Origin: Pseudooceanicola spongiae
GTDB lineage: Bacteria > Pseudomonadota > Alphaproteobacteria > Rhodobacterales > Rhodobacteraceae
Direction: 5' to 3'
Length of the DNA stretch: 64,000 nucleotides
Assembly: GCF_014899185.1 (NCBI RefSeq)
Contig: NZ_CP045201.1
Span: 1,410,501-1,474,500, forward strand
In this document: piece by piece, positions 41,742-50,409 of the stretch
Layout: each line of letters opens with the position of its first letter
Numbering within the stretch: position 1 is the stretch's first letter
The notes under the pieces: model-generated
The model's input: the letters and a program-made list of their open reading frames with translations, nothing else
Told to the model about the DNA's origin: nothing
The model's database searches: none
Program-made: the position numbers and the translations under genes

Positions 41742-42116
41742 ATGGCCGTCGATCCGGATTTCCTTGACCACGTCCGCGACCTCTTCTCGGGCCTCGCGCC
41801 GCTGCGCATGGGGCGAATGTTCTCCGGCGTCGCGGTCTACACCGAAGACGACGTGATGTTCGCGATGATCGCCGCCTCTGGTACGATCTACATGAAGACC
41901 GACGCCACCAGCCAGCCCGCCTACCTCGCCGCCGGCGCCACCCCATTCACCTACACCAAAGCGGCCAGCACGCAGCAGATCACCTCGCTGATGAGCCTGC
42001 CCGACACCGCCCTCGATGACCCCGAGGAGGCGCTGAGTTGGGCCCGCCTCTCCCTACCCGCCGCCCGCGCCGCCGCCCTTGAGAAACGCCGCACCAAGGC
42101 GCGCCGCCGGAAATAG
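41742..42116 (+). CDS. TfoX N-terminal domain protein
   Basis: A 124-residue protein with LFSGLAPLRMGRMFSGVAVYTEDDVMFAMIAASGTIYMKTD, the TfoX-N fold, and a basic C-terminus (RRTKARRRK). It lacks the C-terminal domain of the competence regulator TfoX/Sxy, so a competence role should not be assumed. It follows the SufA-like gene by 23 bases, likely in the same transcript. Confidence 0.88.
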   Translation: MAVDPDFLDHVRDLFSGLAPLRMGRMFSGVAVYTEDDVMFAMIAASGTIYMKTDATSQPAYLAAGATPFTYTKAASTQQITSLMSLPDTALDDPEEALSWARLSLPAARAAALEKRRTKARRRK

Positions 42117-42251
42117 CGCCAAACCGCCCCTCCACAGTCCCGTCCCGAAAACACAAGCGAAAAGAGCGTCATGTGTGCGCTACCAATCGCTTGACCTGCG
42201 CGCGGGGCCAGTAAAAATGCCCCCAGAGGATTTTCATCGAAAGGGTGCGGA

Positions 42252-43001
42252 ATGCGCAGAAAAATGGCAGCGGGCAACTGGAAGATGAACGGGCTCAAAT
42301 CCTCTCTGGCCGAGCTTGAAAAGCTTGCCCGGGCCCATCCGACGGCCAGCTGCGACCTGCTGATCTGCCCTCCGGCCACCCTGCTCTGCGCCGCCGCCAC
42401 CACCTGCGGCAACAGCGCCATCCGCATCGGCGGCCAGACCTGCCACGAGGCGACCTCGGGCGCACACACCGGCGACATCTCGGCCCAGATGCTGCGCGAC
42501 GCCGGGGCCACTGCGGTGATCCTCGGCCACTCCGAACGCCGCCAGGACCATGATGAGCGCTCCGAGGATGTCCGCCTCCTCGCCCAGTCCGCCCAATCCG
42601 CCGGGCTGCAAACGGTGATCTGCGTCGGCGAAAGCCTGTTTCAGCGCGACGCCACCAATACCCTCGACATCATCGGCGCCCAGCTCTCGCTCTCGATCCC
42701 CGACAGCTCCACTGGCGAAAACCTCGTCGTCGCTTACGAGCCGGTCTGGGCCATCGGTTCCGGCCTGACCCCGACCACCGACCAGATCGGCGAAGTCCAC
42801 GACTTCATGCGCGCGCGCCTGGAACAGCGCTTCGGCTACGGCGTCGGCAAATCGGTGCGCCTGCTCTACGGCGGCTCGGTCAAACCCGCCAACGCCGCCG
42901 AGATCTTCGCCATCTCCAACGTCGACGGCGCCCTTGTCGGCGGCGCCAGCCTCAAGGCCGATGACTTCGCCCCCATCATCGCCGCCCTAGAAGAAGCCTG
43001 A
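42252..43001 (+). CDS. tpiA: Triosephosphate isomerase
   Basis: A 249-residue TIM barrel enzyme that interconverts dihydroxyacetone phosphate and glyceraldehyde-3-phosphate. Catalytic residues: Lys in GNWKMNG, His in LGHSERR, Glu in VAYEPVWAIGSG; phosphate loop LYGGSVKP. The start MRRKMAAGNWKMNG is a little longer than the usual family opening but in frame. Confidence 0.97.
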   Translation: MRRKMAAGNWKMNGLKSSLAELEKLARAHPTASCDLLICPPATLLCAAATTCGNSAIRIGGQTCHEATSGAHTGDISAQMLRDAGATAVILGHSERRQDHDERSEDVRLLAQSAQSAGLQTVICVGESLFQRDATNTLDIIGAQLSLSIPDSSTGENLVVAYEPVWAIGSGLTPTTDQIGEVHDFMRARLEQRFGYGVGKSVRLLYGGSVKPANAAEIFAISNVDGALVGGASLKADDFAPIIAALEEA

Positions 43002-43130
43002 CACCCCCAGGGCGCCCTCCAGCTTAGGCACGCCCCACCCCTTTCGGTCCGCGCCGCCCCTTTCGGCACGCCCCGCCCGTTTCCCTGTTTAAAATATCCC
43101 CGCCGGAGGCATCGCCCCACAGGGCGATCT

Positions 43131-43170
43131 GCCATAAGAAACGGCGCCCTCCCCCTCGGGAAGGCGCCGC
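43131..43170 (-). terminator. Putative terminator of the TRAP operon
   Basis: Minus-strand hairpin CGGCGCC / GGCGCCG with a 14-base loop, followed by a short TTTCTT. It lies about 50 bases past the dctM stop. The T run is short, so confidence is moderate. Confidence 0.5.
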
Positions 43171-43218
43171 CGCACCCCTTCAGACCAAACGCATCCGTCG
43201 AAGATTATCTCGTCACGA

Positions 43219-44613
43219 TCACTTCGTCACGATTTCTGGCCCCATCACCGCATTCGGCAAGACGGTCGAGATCCACGGCACATAGGTGATCAGGATCAGG
43301 AAGACGAAGAGCACCGCCAGGAACGGCAGCGCCGCCTTGACCACCCGCATCATCGACATCCCCGCCACACCCGAGGTGACGAACAGGTTCAGCCCCACCG
43401 GCGGCGTGATCATCCCGATTTCCATGTTCACCACCATGATGATGCCGAGGTGGATCGGATCGATCCCCAGCTCGATGGCGATGGGAAACACCAGCGGCGC
43501 GACGATCACCAGCAGCCCCGAGGGCTCCATGAACTGACCGCCGATCAGCAGGATCACGTTGACCACAATCAGGAACATCACCGGCCCAAAGCCTGCCGAC
43601 AGCATCGCATTGGCGACCTGTTGCGGCACCTGCTCATCGGTCAGCACATGCTTGAGGATCAGCGCATTGGCGATGACGAACATCAGCGTGATGGTGAGCC
43701 GGCCCGCCTCGAACAGCGTCTTCTGCGTGTCCTTGTGGAACCATGCCGTCACCAGAGCCAGCGGCTTTTGCATCAGCGACAGGTTGCGTCCCGTGCCTTC
43801 CGTCTTCAGCGGCCCCATGTCGCGATAGATGAACACCGCCGCGATGAAGGCATAGATCGAGGCGACAGCCGCCGCTTCAGTCGGCGTGAAGATCGCGCCG
43901 GTCACACCGGGAATGCCATAGATCCCGACCATGATGATGACGATCAGCATCAGACCCCAGAAAGCATCGCGGAAACTGTGCCAGATCTCGCCCCAGCCCA
44001 GCCATTCGCCCTTCGGCATGCCCTTGATCCGCGCCATGACGTAGATCGTGATCATCAGCATGACACCGGCCAGAATGCCCGGGATGACGCCCGCCAGGAA
44101 CATCCGCCCGACCGAGACATCGACCGCCGTGGCATAGACCACCATGACGATGGAGGGCGGGATCAGAATGCCCAGCGTCCCGGCGTTACAGATCACACCC
44201 GCCGCGAAATCCTTGGTATAGCCCGCCTGCGTCATCGCCCCGATCACGATCGACCCGATGGCGACGACCGTGGCAGGCGACGACCCCGACAGAGCGGCAA
44301 AGATCATGCAGGCAAAGACACCGGCAATCGCCAGCCCGCCACGCATGTGACCAACGCAGGCGATGGAAAACCGGATGATCCGCTTGGCCACGCCCCCCGT
44401 CGACATGAACGACGAGGCCAGAATGAAGAACGGGATCGCCAGCAGCGTGTAATGCCCGACAAAGGCCTGCATCAGCGTTTGCGCGACCGAGGCGAGCGAG
44501 GTGTCACTGTACCACAGCAGGAACATGACCGAGGACATGCCCAGCGACACCGCGATCGGCACCCCGATCAGCATGAAGCCGATGACCAGCCCGAAAAGAA
44601 TTGCGACGGCCAT
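43219..44613 (-). CDS. dctM: TRAP transporter large permease DctM
   Basis: A 464-residue membrane protein with about 12 hydrophobic segments. Typical DctM features: LVIGFMLIGVPIAVSLGMSS at the start, HYTLLAIPFFILASSFMSTGG, and MVVNMEIGMITPPVGLNLFVTSGVAG near the end (the conserved PPxGxN-F motif). It couples Na+ entry to substrate uptake, using the DctP-bound solute. It is third in the dctPQM operon, three bases after dctQ. Confidence 0.96.
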   Translation of the reverse strand: MAVAILFGLVIGFMLIGVPIAVSLGMSSVMFLLWYSDTSLASVAQTLMQAFVGHYTLLAIPFFILASSFMSTGGVAKRIIRFSIACVGHMRGGLAIAGVFACMIFAALSGSSPATVVAIGSIVIGAMTQAGYTKDFAAGVICNAGTLGILIPPSIVMVVYATAVDVSVGRMFLAGVIPGILAGVMLMITIYVMARIKGMPKGEWLGWGEIWHSFRDAFWGLMLIVIIMVGIYGIPGVTGAIFTPTEAAAVASIYAFIAAVFIYRDMGPLKTEGTGRNLSLMQKPLALVTAWFHKDTQKTLFEAGRLTITLMFVIANALILKHVLTDEQVPQQVANAMLSAGFGPVMFLIVVNVILLIGGQFMEPSGLLVIVAPLVFPIAIELGIDPIHLGIIMVVNMEIGMITPPVGLNLFVTSGVAGMSMMRVVKAALPFLAVLFVFLILITYVPWISTVLPNAVMGPEIVTK

Positions 44614-44616
44614 GAC

Positions 44617-45285
44617 TTATGCCTCCTTGCTGCGGCTGTGAACGTCCGCGATTTCGTCTTCGACCTCGTGGCTGGCGACCACCCGGTCAATCTTGCCCAC
44701 CCAGACCTTCACGGCCGCCTGACAAAAGCGCAGCAGCAGCAACGCCATCGACAGCGGCAGCACGGCATAGGGGATGAAGCGCGGCAGTTTCTCGTAATCG
44801 TCGCCGTCATTGAAGACGTCGCGCACGAAACCCAGCCACTCGGGGAAGGGAATGTCGTTGACCTCGTACCAGCCCTGCGAGCGGAAGGTGTCCTCGAACC
44901 CCGTGGGGATCCAGCGGCCCGTGGTCTGCGGCAGGTTGGCGAAGTTGGCCCAGTAATCCCAGGCGCCTTTCAGCAGCAGGCAGGTGAAGGCGATGCACAC
45001 CGCAACCGAGATCAGCGCGAAGATCCGGCGCGTCGGGGCGGGCAGCAGCTCGATCACCGCGTCGACGCCGAGGTGCGCGTTCTTCTTCACCGCGTAGGAG
45101 GCGCCCAGCAGCACCATCCAGCCGAACAGGAACACCGTCCCCTCCAGCGCCCACAGGATGTTGGAATTGAAAACATAACGGGCAATGACATTGGCAAATG
45201 TGATCAGCGTCATGACGCCCAGAATGACCGCGATGAGGGTCTCCTCGATCCGGTCGATGACTGACCCCTCGGGCGCAACTTGCAT
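44617..45285 (-). CDS. dctQ: TRAP transporter small permease DctQ
   Basis: A 222-residue protein with four membrane segments and the DctQ core (LWALEGTVFLFGWMVLLGASYAVKKNAHLGVDAV). It is longer than many DctQ, with an extended loop (residues 115-165) as in the DctQ of dicarboxylate systems. It pairs with DctM in the inner membrane. Confidence 0.93.
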   Translation of the reverse strand: MQVAPEGSVIDRIEETLIAVILGVMTLITFANVIARYVFNSNILWALEGTVFLFGWMVLLGASYAVKKNAHLGVDAVIELLPAPTRRIFALISVAVCIAFTCLLLKGAWDYWANFANLPQTTGRWIPTGFEDTFRSQGWYEVNDIPFPEWLGFVRDVFNDGDDYEKLPRFIPYAVLPLSMALLLLRFCQAAVKVWVGKIDRVVASHEVEDEIADVHSRSKEA

Positions 45286-45330
45286 ACCCGTCCCCTTCCC
45301 TGGTGTTGTCGGATTGAATTGTGGCAGTAG

Positions 45331-45358
45331 AAAAGGGCGCGAAGATCCTCCGCGCCCT
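45331..45358 (-). terminator. Stem-loop between dctP and dctQM
   Basis: Minus-strand inverted repeat AGGGCGCG / CGCGCCCT with a nine-base loop, followed by TTTTCTAC. Located in the 93-base gap after dctP, it can act as an attenuating terminator or an RNA-stabilising stem giving more DctP than DctQM. Confidence 0.65.
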
Positions 45359-45378
45359 GTCCCCGCTCGGCGCTGTGC

Positions 45379-46380
45379 TTACAGGCCTGCGTTGATCGCC
45401 TGTGCGGCGTCGATGTTGTCCTGGCCGACGTCGTCGGTGAACTTTTCCCAGACCGGTTTCATCACCGTCACCCAGGCTTCGCGCTGCTCGGGCGTCAGCT
45501 CACGGATCACGCCACCGGCGTCCAGAACGCCCTGACGGGCTTCCATGTCGACCTCGTTGATCGCGGCGTTCCGCTCGGCGGTGACCTCGCTCAGGATGGT
45601 CAGGAACTGCTCACGCACTTCGGGCTTCAGGCTGTCCAGCCAGTCGACCGAGGCCACGACGAGGTAATCCAGCACACCGTGGTTGGTCTCGGTGGTGCCG
45701 TCCTGCACCTCATAGTATTTCTGGCCCAGAACGTTCGACCAGGTGTTTTCCTGACCGTCGACAACGCCCTGCTGCAGCGCGCCGTAGACCTCGGAGAACG
45801 CCATTTTCTGCGGGCTTGCGCCAAGCGCTTCCATCTGCGCGACCAGCACGTCAGAGGGCTGCACGCGGAACTTCAGACCCTTGGCATCTTCGGGCATGAT
45901 CAGCGGCTTGTTGGCCGAGAACTGCTTGAGGCCATTGTGCCAGAACGCCAGCCCGGCCAGACCGCGTTTCTCCATCGAGGACATCATCTTCTGCCCGGCG
46001 TCCGAGGATTGGAACGCGTCGACCGCTTCCATGTTCTTGAACATGAACGGCAGGTCATAGATGCGGAACTGCTTGGTAAAGGTCTCGAATTTCGACAGCG
46101 ACGGGGCGGCCAGCTGGACGTCGCCCTGCAGCATCGCCTCAAGCACCTTGTCGTCATCATAGAGCGTCGAGTTCGGGAAGACCTCCATGCAGGCGACGCC
46201 GTTCATCTCTTCGTTGACGCGCTTTTCCAGCAGCGAGGCGGCGATGCCCTTGGGGTGTTTGTCGGTATTGGTGACATGGGCGAACTTGATGACGATCTCG
46301 CCGTCGTCACAGGCAGCGAAGGCGGTCTGCGCGGTGACGGCCAGGGCCAGTGCGGTGGCGGCTGTGGTCAGGAATTTCAT
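45379..46380 (-). CDS. dctP: TRAP transporter substrate-binding protein DctP
   Basis: A 333-residue periplasmic protein. Signal peptide MKFLTTAATALALAVTAQTAFA, cleaved near residue 22. DctP family features: IVIKFAHVTNTDKHPKG, the RV-P region LKFRVQPSDVLVAQMEALGASPQKMAFSEVYGALQQGVVDGQEN (with the Arg that binds the substrate carboxylate). The ATG at 46380 has GGGAGGAG upstream. The C4-dicarboxylate call rests on similarity and the adjacent DctB/DctD. Confidence 0.94.
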   Translation of the reverse strand: MKFLTTAATALALAVTAQTAFAACDDGEIVIKFAHVTNTDKHPKGIAASLLEKRVNEEMNGVACMEVFPNSTLYDDDKVLEAMLQGDVQLAAPSLSKFETFTKQFRIYDLPFMFKNMEAVDAFQSSDAGQKMMSSMEKRGLAGLAFWHNGLKQFSANKPLIMPEDAKGLKFRVQPSDVLVAQMEALGASPQKMAFSEVYGALQQGVVDGQENTWSNVLGQKYYEVQDGTTETNHGVLDYLVVASVDWLDSLKPEVREQFLTILSEVTAERNAAINEVDMEARQGVLDAGGVIRELTPEQREAWVTVMKPVWEKFTDDVGQDNIDAAQAINAGL

Positions 46381-46563
46381 TTCGGTCTCCTCCCGGGAAA
46401 TATGTCGAAGGCAGGGGCTCCCCTGTCTGCTCTCGAAAATCCGCCCGAGGGGCCTCTCGCTCAAGCAAAACTGACAAAGTTGTGAAAATAGATGAAAAGG
46501 CATGGCGAAACAGTGTGTTAACCATGACCTATGCGCAAAATTCATAGCGGCTATGCAGCGTTC

Positions 46564-46612
46564 GTGCGAAATTCCGCACACCGTCAGATCAAAATGTGCG
46601 GAAATCCGCACA
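46564..46612. promoter_or_regulatory. Two dyads, probable DctD binding sites upstream of dctP
   Basis: A perfect inverted repeat TGTGCGGAAATCCGCACA (46595-46612) and a near-perfect one at about 46564-46579 (GTGCG-N6-CGCAC), spaced 31-33 bases, about three helical turns. They lie about 180-230 bases upstream of dctP, suited to an enhancer-binding regulator such as DctD. No sigma-54 -24/-12 element was seen downstream. Confidence 0.68.
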
Positions 46613-46743
46613 AGCCCGCGCGGAATCAAATGTGGCCCCTGCACCGCGCTCCGTCGCAAACCGCCCTCCGAACCCGCATGCCCTGCTTCCCTGCGCAAAA
46701 GTTAACGCTATGATTGCAGGATTGAACTGGTTTGGGGGACACC

Positions 46744-47268
46744 GTGCCGAAATATGTCAAAACCGCGTCGCTGCTGCTGCTGATCGCCGTCGCAGGCTGC
46801 ACCCCGCAAACCCCGTATGAGCGGTATAAATCCGGCACGCCCCTGCGCAGTTTCCCCTACAAGACCGGGGCCAACGCCGCGTCCAGCAACCGCGCCATCA
46901 CCGACTGTGAGGTCACAGCCGCGCAGCGCGTGCCCCAGCAGCTGGTGATCCAGACCACGCCGACCTACGTCACGCCGACGCAGACCCAGTGCAACCGCTA
47001 TGGCACCCAGACCTTCTGCAACACCACCGGCGGTCAGGTGATGGGCGGCGAGACCTACTCCCGCGATGCCAATGCCGGCCTGCGCTCGCGCGTTTACGGT
47101 CAGTGCATGGCCGACAAGGGCTATACCTTCGTCGACATCCCTGCCTGCCCGCAAGGCACGCCGCTGATGGGGTCTTTCGCCGAAGCCAAGCTGAGGCCGC
47201 TGTCGCGCAACACCTGTTATCTGGTGACGCCGAACGGCACGATGGCCGTCGGCAACCTCGGCACTTAA
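46744..47268 (+). CDS. Hypothetical lipoprotein
   Basis: A 174-residue protein with signal sequence and lipobox (LLLLIAVAGC, Cys at about residue 19). The mature part is rich in Thr, Gln and Cys (six or more Cys). No family recognised. The GTG at 46744 follows GGGGGA and gives a normal lipoprotein signal; a TTG four codons upstream is an alternative. It converges with dctD, stops three bases apart, and it may be unrelated to the transporter. Confidence 0.72.
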   Translation: MPKYVKTASLLLLIAVAGCTPQTPYERYKSGTPLRSFPYKTGANAASSNRAITDCEVTAAQRVPQQLVIQTTPTYVTPTQTQCNRYGTQTFCNTTGGQVMGGETYSRDANAGLRSRVYGQCMADKGYTFVDIPACPQGTPLMGSFAEAKLRPLSRNTCYLVTPNGTMAVGNLGT

Positions 47269-47271
47269 ACC

Positions 47272-48504
47272 TTAGCGAAAGTCGTCTGGCTTCAGCGCGT
47301 ATTTCGCCAGCTTGTCATAGAGCGTCTTTCTCGGCAGTTTCAGCGCGTCCGCCACCACGGCGGCGCGCCCCTCATGCCGTCGCAGCGCCGCCGCCAGCAG
47401 GCTTTTCTCGATCTGCGCCATCTGTTCGACCAGCCCCAGATCGCTGGCCCCCTCCTCGCCGCCGGTCTCGCCCGCGCCGAGGATGAAGCGCATTGCCTCG
47501 CTCATCAGCGCCCGCGCATTGCCCGGCCAGTCGCGCGCCATCAGCCCCGCAATCACCTCGGGCGTGATCTCGGGTGCGGCAAGGCCCGCCTGCTCGGCCG
47601 CCTGCGCGACATACTGGCGAAACATCACCGGAATATCCTCCGGGCGTTCCTTCAGTGCCGGGGAGTGCACCCGCATCACATCCAGCCGATAGAACAGATC
47701 CGGGCTGAACTGACCCGCCGCCACCGCCGTCTCAAGCTCGGCCGTGGTGCCCGCGATCAGCCGCGTGCCACTGTTGCTCTCCAGCCGCTCGGACAGGGCA
47801 AACTGCGCCTCGACGCTCAGCTGGCCGACCTCGTTGAGGTAGAGCGAGCCGCCCGCCGCCTCCTGAAACGCGCCCTCCAGCGCCGACAGGTCCATACCCG
47901 CCGCCGCCCGCTTCACAAACGGGCGCTGCGCCGTGCGGGATGACAGATGGATCACCTCCGCCACCTTGGAAATCCCCGCCCCCGGCGCGCCGGTGACCAG
48001 CACGTCAGCCCCCGTCGCCGCCACCTGCCGGATGCGCCGCCGCAACGCCTGCGACAGCTCCGAGCGGCCAAAGATCATCCGCGCCGCCGGATCGCCGGTT
48101 TCCAGCTGCGCCTTCAGACGGCGGTTCTCCAGCACCAGCGCGCGGGTGCGCAGGGCGCGCTCCACCACCGGCAGCAACTCGGCCGAGGCGCAGGGCTTTT
48201 CCAGAAACCCAAAGGCCCCCCGGTTCATTGCCGCCACCGCCATGGGGATATCGCCCTCGCCGGTCAGCAGGATCACCGGCAGCTCGCCGTCGATCTTCAG
48301 CGCATGATCCAGCAGGAAGAAACCGTCGCGCCCCGGCATCCGGATATCGGACAGCACGACGCCGTCGAAATCGGCGGCAATATGATCCTTCGCCTCGATG
48401 AACGAGGCCGCAACCCGCGGCTCAAGGTCCGCCAGTTCCAGCGTCTGGGCCAGCGCCTCGCGCACCGCCGCATCGTCATCCACCACCAGTACCGTCCGAG
48501 TCAT
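47272..48504 (-). CDS. dctD: DctD-like NtrC-family response regulator with degenerate AAA+ domain
   Basis: A 410-residue regulator. Receiver domain with phosphoacceptor D53 and the Lys of LEKPC. The AAA+ domain is altered: the Walker A region reads GAPGAGIS (172-179) with Ile instead of Lys; the sigma-54 contact segment with GAFTGA is absent (the chain runs from FVKRAAAGMD to LEGAFQEAAGG); Walker B reads LYLNEVG with Asn224 for Asp. A Fis-type helix-turn-helix ends the protein (GRAAVVADALKLPRKTLYDKLAKY). It should therefore bind DNA but not remodel sigma-54 holoenzyme. It pairs with the DctB kinase 74 bases upstream. Confidence 0.87.
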   Translation of the reverse strand: MTRTVLVVDDDAAVREALAQTLELADLEPRVAASFIEAKDHIAADFDGVVLSDIRMPGRDGFFLLDHALKIDGELPVILLTGEGDIPMAVAAMNRGAFGFLEKPCASAELLPVVERALRTRALVLENRRLKAQLETGDPAARMIFGRSELSQALRRRIRQVAATGADVLVTGAPGAGISKVAEVIHLSSRTAQRPFVKRAAAGMDLSALEGAFQEAAGGSLYLNEVGQLSVEAQFALSERLESNSGTRLIAGTTAELETAVAAGQFSPDLFYRLDVMRVHSPALKERPEDIPVMFRQYVAQAAEQAGLAAPEITPEVIAGLMARDWPGNARALMSEAMRFILGAGETGGEEGASDLGLVEQMAQIEKSLLAAALRRHEGRAAVVADALKLPRKTLYDKLAKYALKPDDFR

Positions 48505-48578
48505 GCCGCCTGTCGCCTTTGTATCCCTGCCCGAAAAGATAGGCCCCCCGCCCCGGATTGGCGAGGCATCTCGTCACG

Positions 48579-50327
48579 TTAGGACCGCGCCGGCCCCGCC
48601 GCGTTCAGCTGAACGGTGAACTCCGCGCCGCCCTCCGGGTGGGTCTGCCCCCGGATCGCACCGCCAAAGCTCTGCACCAGACCGTAGGAGATCGACAGGC
48701 CCAGCCCCATGCCCTCGGACGCACCGACCTCTTTCGTCGAATAAAACGGATCAAAGATCTTCTCCGGCGCTGCAATCCCGGGGCCCGTGTCGCGCACCCG
48801 GATTTCAGGGCGCGCCGCCTCATCAAGGCTCAGGCTGATCGTCAGCTCCTTGCTGGGCGAGGCCGCCATCGCATCCACCGCATTGGTGATCAGATTGACC
48901 AGCACCTGCCCCAGCCGCACCTCGCCCCCCATCGCCCAGACCGGCGCATTCGGGGCCTGCCAGTGCAGCGTCACGCCGTCCTTGGCGATGCGCCCTTCGG
49001 TCATTTCCAGCGCCGTGGCGATGACCGCGCCCAGCTCGATCCGGCGCACCGGCTCGCTCTCTTGCCGGGCGAAGGCGCGCAGGTTGCGAATGATGCGCCC
49101 CATGCGCCCGGCGAGGTCGGCGATGCGCTGCAGGTTCGCCGCCGCCCGCTCGGGCTTGCCGCGCTCAAGAAACACCGCGCCGTTTTCGGCAAACTGGCGG
49201 ATCGCCATCAGCGGCTGGTTCAGCTCATGGCTCAGCCCCGCCGACATCTGCCCCAGCGCGCTCAGCTTGCTGGCCTGCACCAGTTCCGCCTGCGCCCGCT
49301 TCAGCGCCGCCTCGGCCTCCTGCCGCTCGGTCACCTCGCGGCGCAGCTGCGCGTTGGCCCCCGAAAGCTCTGCCGTGCGCGCCACCACCCGGCTCTCCAG
49401 CTGCGCATTGACCTGAGCCAGACTGCGCCGCCGCTCCAGCGCGGCAATCAGCGCCGTGCCCAGCACCATCAGCACCAGCGCGACCACCGTCGCCTGCAAG
49501 CCCGCCAGACGGCGCACCGGCGCGGCATCCACCAGCGCCTCGGCCCGCATGCCCACCTGCGGCAGGTCGCGCTCCAGATGCAGCGCGCGGCGCGGCAGAT
49601 AAGGCGACCAGTCGATGCGCCACAGTTCCAGCCCGCCGATGCGGCGCGCGCTGACCGTGCTGTCGGTCGCCCCCGGCGGCACCAGCCCGGCCCCCGCCGT
49701 CGCCCGCCGCCAGCCAATCAGCTCCGACCGGTTGGAGATAAAGACCTCCTGCGCCGCATCGGTGAACAGAACCGCAGGGCGATCGCCGCGCCACTCCTGC
49801 TCCAGCAGGTCGATATTCACCGTCACAAGCAGGATGCCGATCACGCCGCCACTGCCCGAAAACGTCGGCGCAGCAAAGACATAGACGCGCACGCCCGCGC
49901 CGGGATCAACGCCATGCCCGCTGCCCAGCGCCCCGCTCTGCGCCCGCGTCACGGCCTCAGCGATATAATCGGTCGTAGGTACTGCGGCGGGCTTGGCCTC
50001 GGCCAGAGGCCGCCCCTGCGCATCGAGATAGGCCATGTTCAGCACCCCGGTGCGATCCACACTGGCCAGCAGCAGCACCTGCGCCGCCTCGACATCGCCG
50101 AGGCCGACGCTCAGCCCCCGCAGCACCGGATGGTCCGACATCAGCACCGCCAGATCCTGATAGCGCTGCAACTGCCCCGTCAGCCGGTCCGAGGCGAGCG
50201 ACAAATCCGACTCGCCCCGCTGCGCCAGCGCGCCCAGCGATTGCCGGTACGCCGACTGGAACACCAGCCCCGACACCAGCCCCACCGACAACAACAACAG
50301 TGCAATCCCCAAGCCTCGCCGCCACAT
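48579..50327 (-). CDS. dctB: DctB-like sensor histidine kinase
   Basis: A 582-residue inner-membrane kinase. Membrane segments at about 5-23 and 275-300 flank a periplasmic PAS/dCache-like sensor. Then a coiled coil (RRREVTERQEAEAALKRAQ), the H box LSHELNQPLMAIRQFAENGA, N box LVNLITNAVDAM, and G boxes VRDTGPGI and GMGLGLSISYGLV. It senses C4-dicarboxylates (with DctP/DctQM in related systems) and phosphorylates DctD. The start at 50327 has AAGGGG seven bases upstream; an ATG six codons earlier is possible. Confidence 0.9.
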   Translation of the reverse strand: MWRRGLGIALLLLSVGLVSGLVFQSAYRQSLGALAQRGESDLSLASDRLTGQLQRYQDLAVLMSDHPVLRGLSVGLGDVEAAQVLLLASVDRTGVLNMAYLDAQGRPLAEAKPAAVPTTDYIAEAVTRAQSGALGSGHGVDPGAGVRVYVFAAPTFSGSGGVIGILLVTVNIDLLEQEWRGDRPAVLFTDAAQEVFISNRSELIGWRRATAGAGLVPPGATDSTVSARRIGGLELWRIDWSPYLPRRALHLERDLPQVGMRAEALVDAAPVRRLAGLQATVVALVLMVLGTALIAALERRRSLAQVNAQLESRVVARTAELSGANAQLRREVTERQEAEAALKRAQAELVQASKLSALGQMSAGLSHELNQPLMAIRQFAENGAVFLERGKPERAAANLQRIADLAGRMGRIIRNLRAFARQESEPVRRIELGAVIATALEMTEGRIAKDGVTLHWQAPNAPVWAMGGEVRLGQVLVNLITNAVDAMAASPSKELTISLSLDEAARPEIRVRDTGPGIAAPEKIFDPFYSTKEVGASEGMGLGLSISYGLVQSFGGAIRGQTHPEGGAEFTVQLNAAGPARS

Positions 50328-50409
50328 GATCGCACCCCTTCGCATCGCTCACCCGCTTTCATAGCGGTGCGGGGCTTGCCTTGGCCAGCGCCCGGCGTAT
50401 CAAGAGCCG

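Noticed and set aside
41742..42116. Full TfoX/Sxy competence regulator
   Set aside because: Only the N-terminal domain is present, so a competence role is not supported.
43450..45264. A 604-codon open frame on the plus strand
   Set aside because: Antisense to dctM and dctQ; very rich in His, Asp, Gln and Arg, not protein-like.
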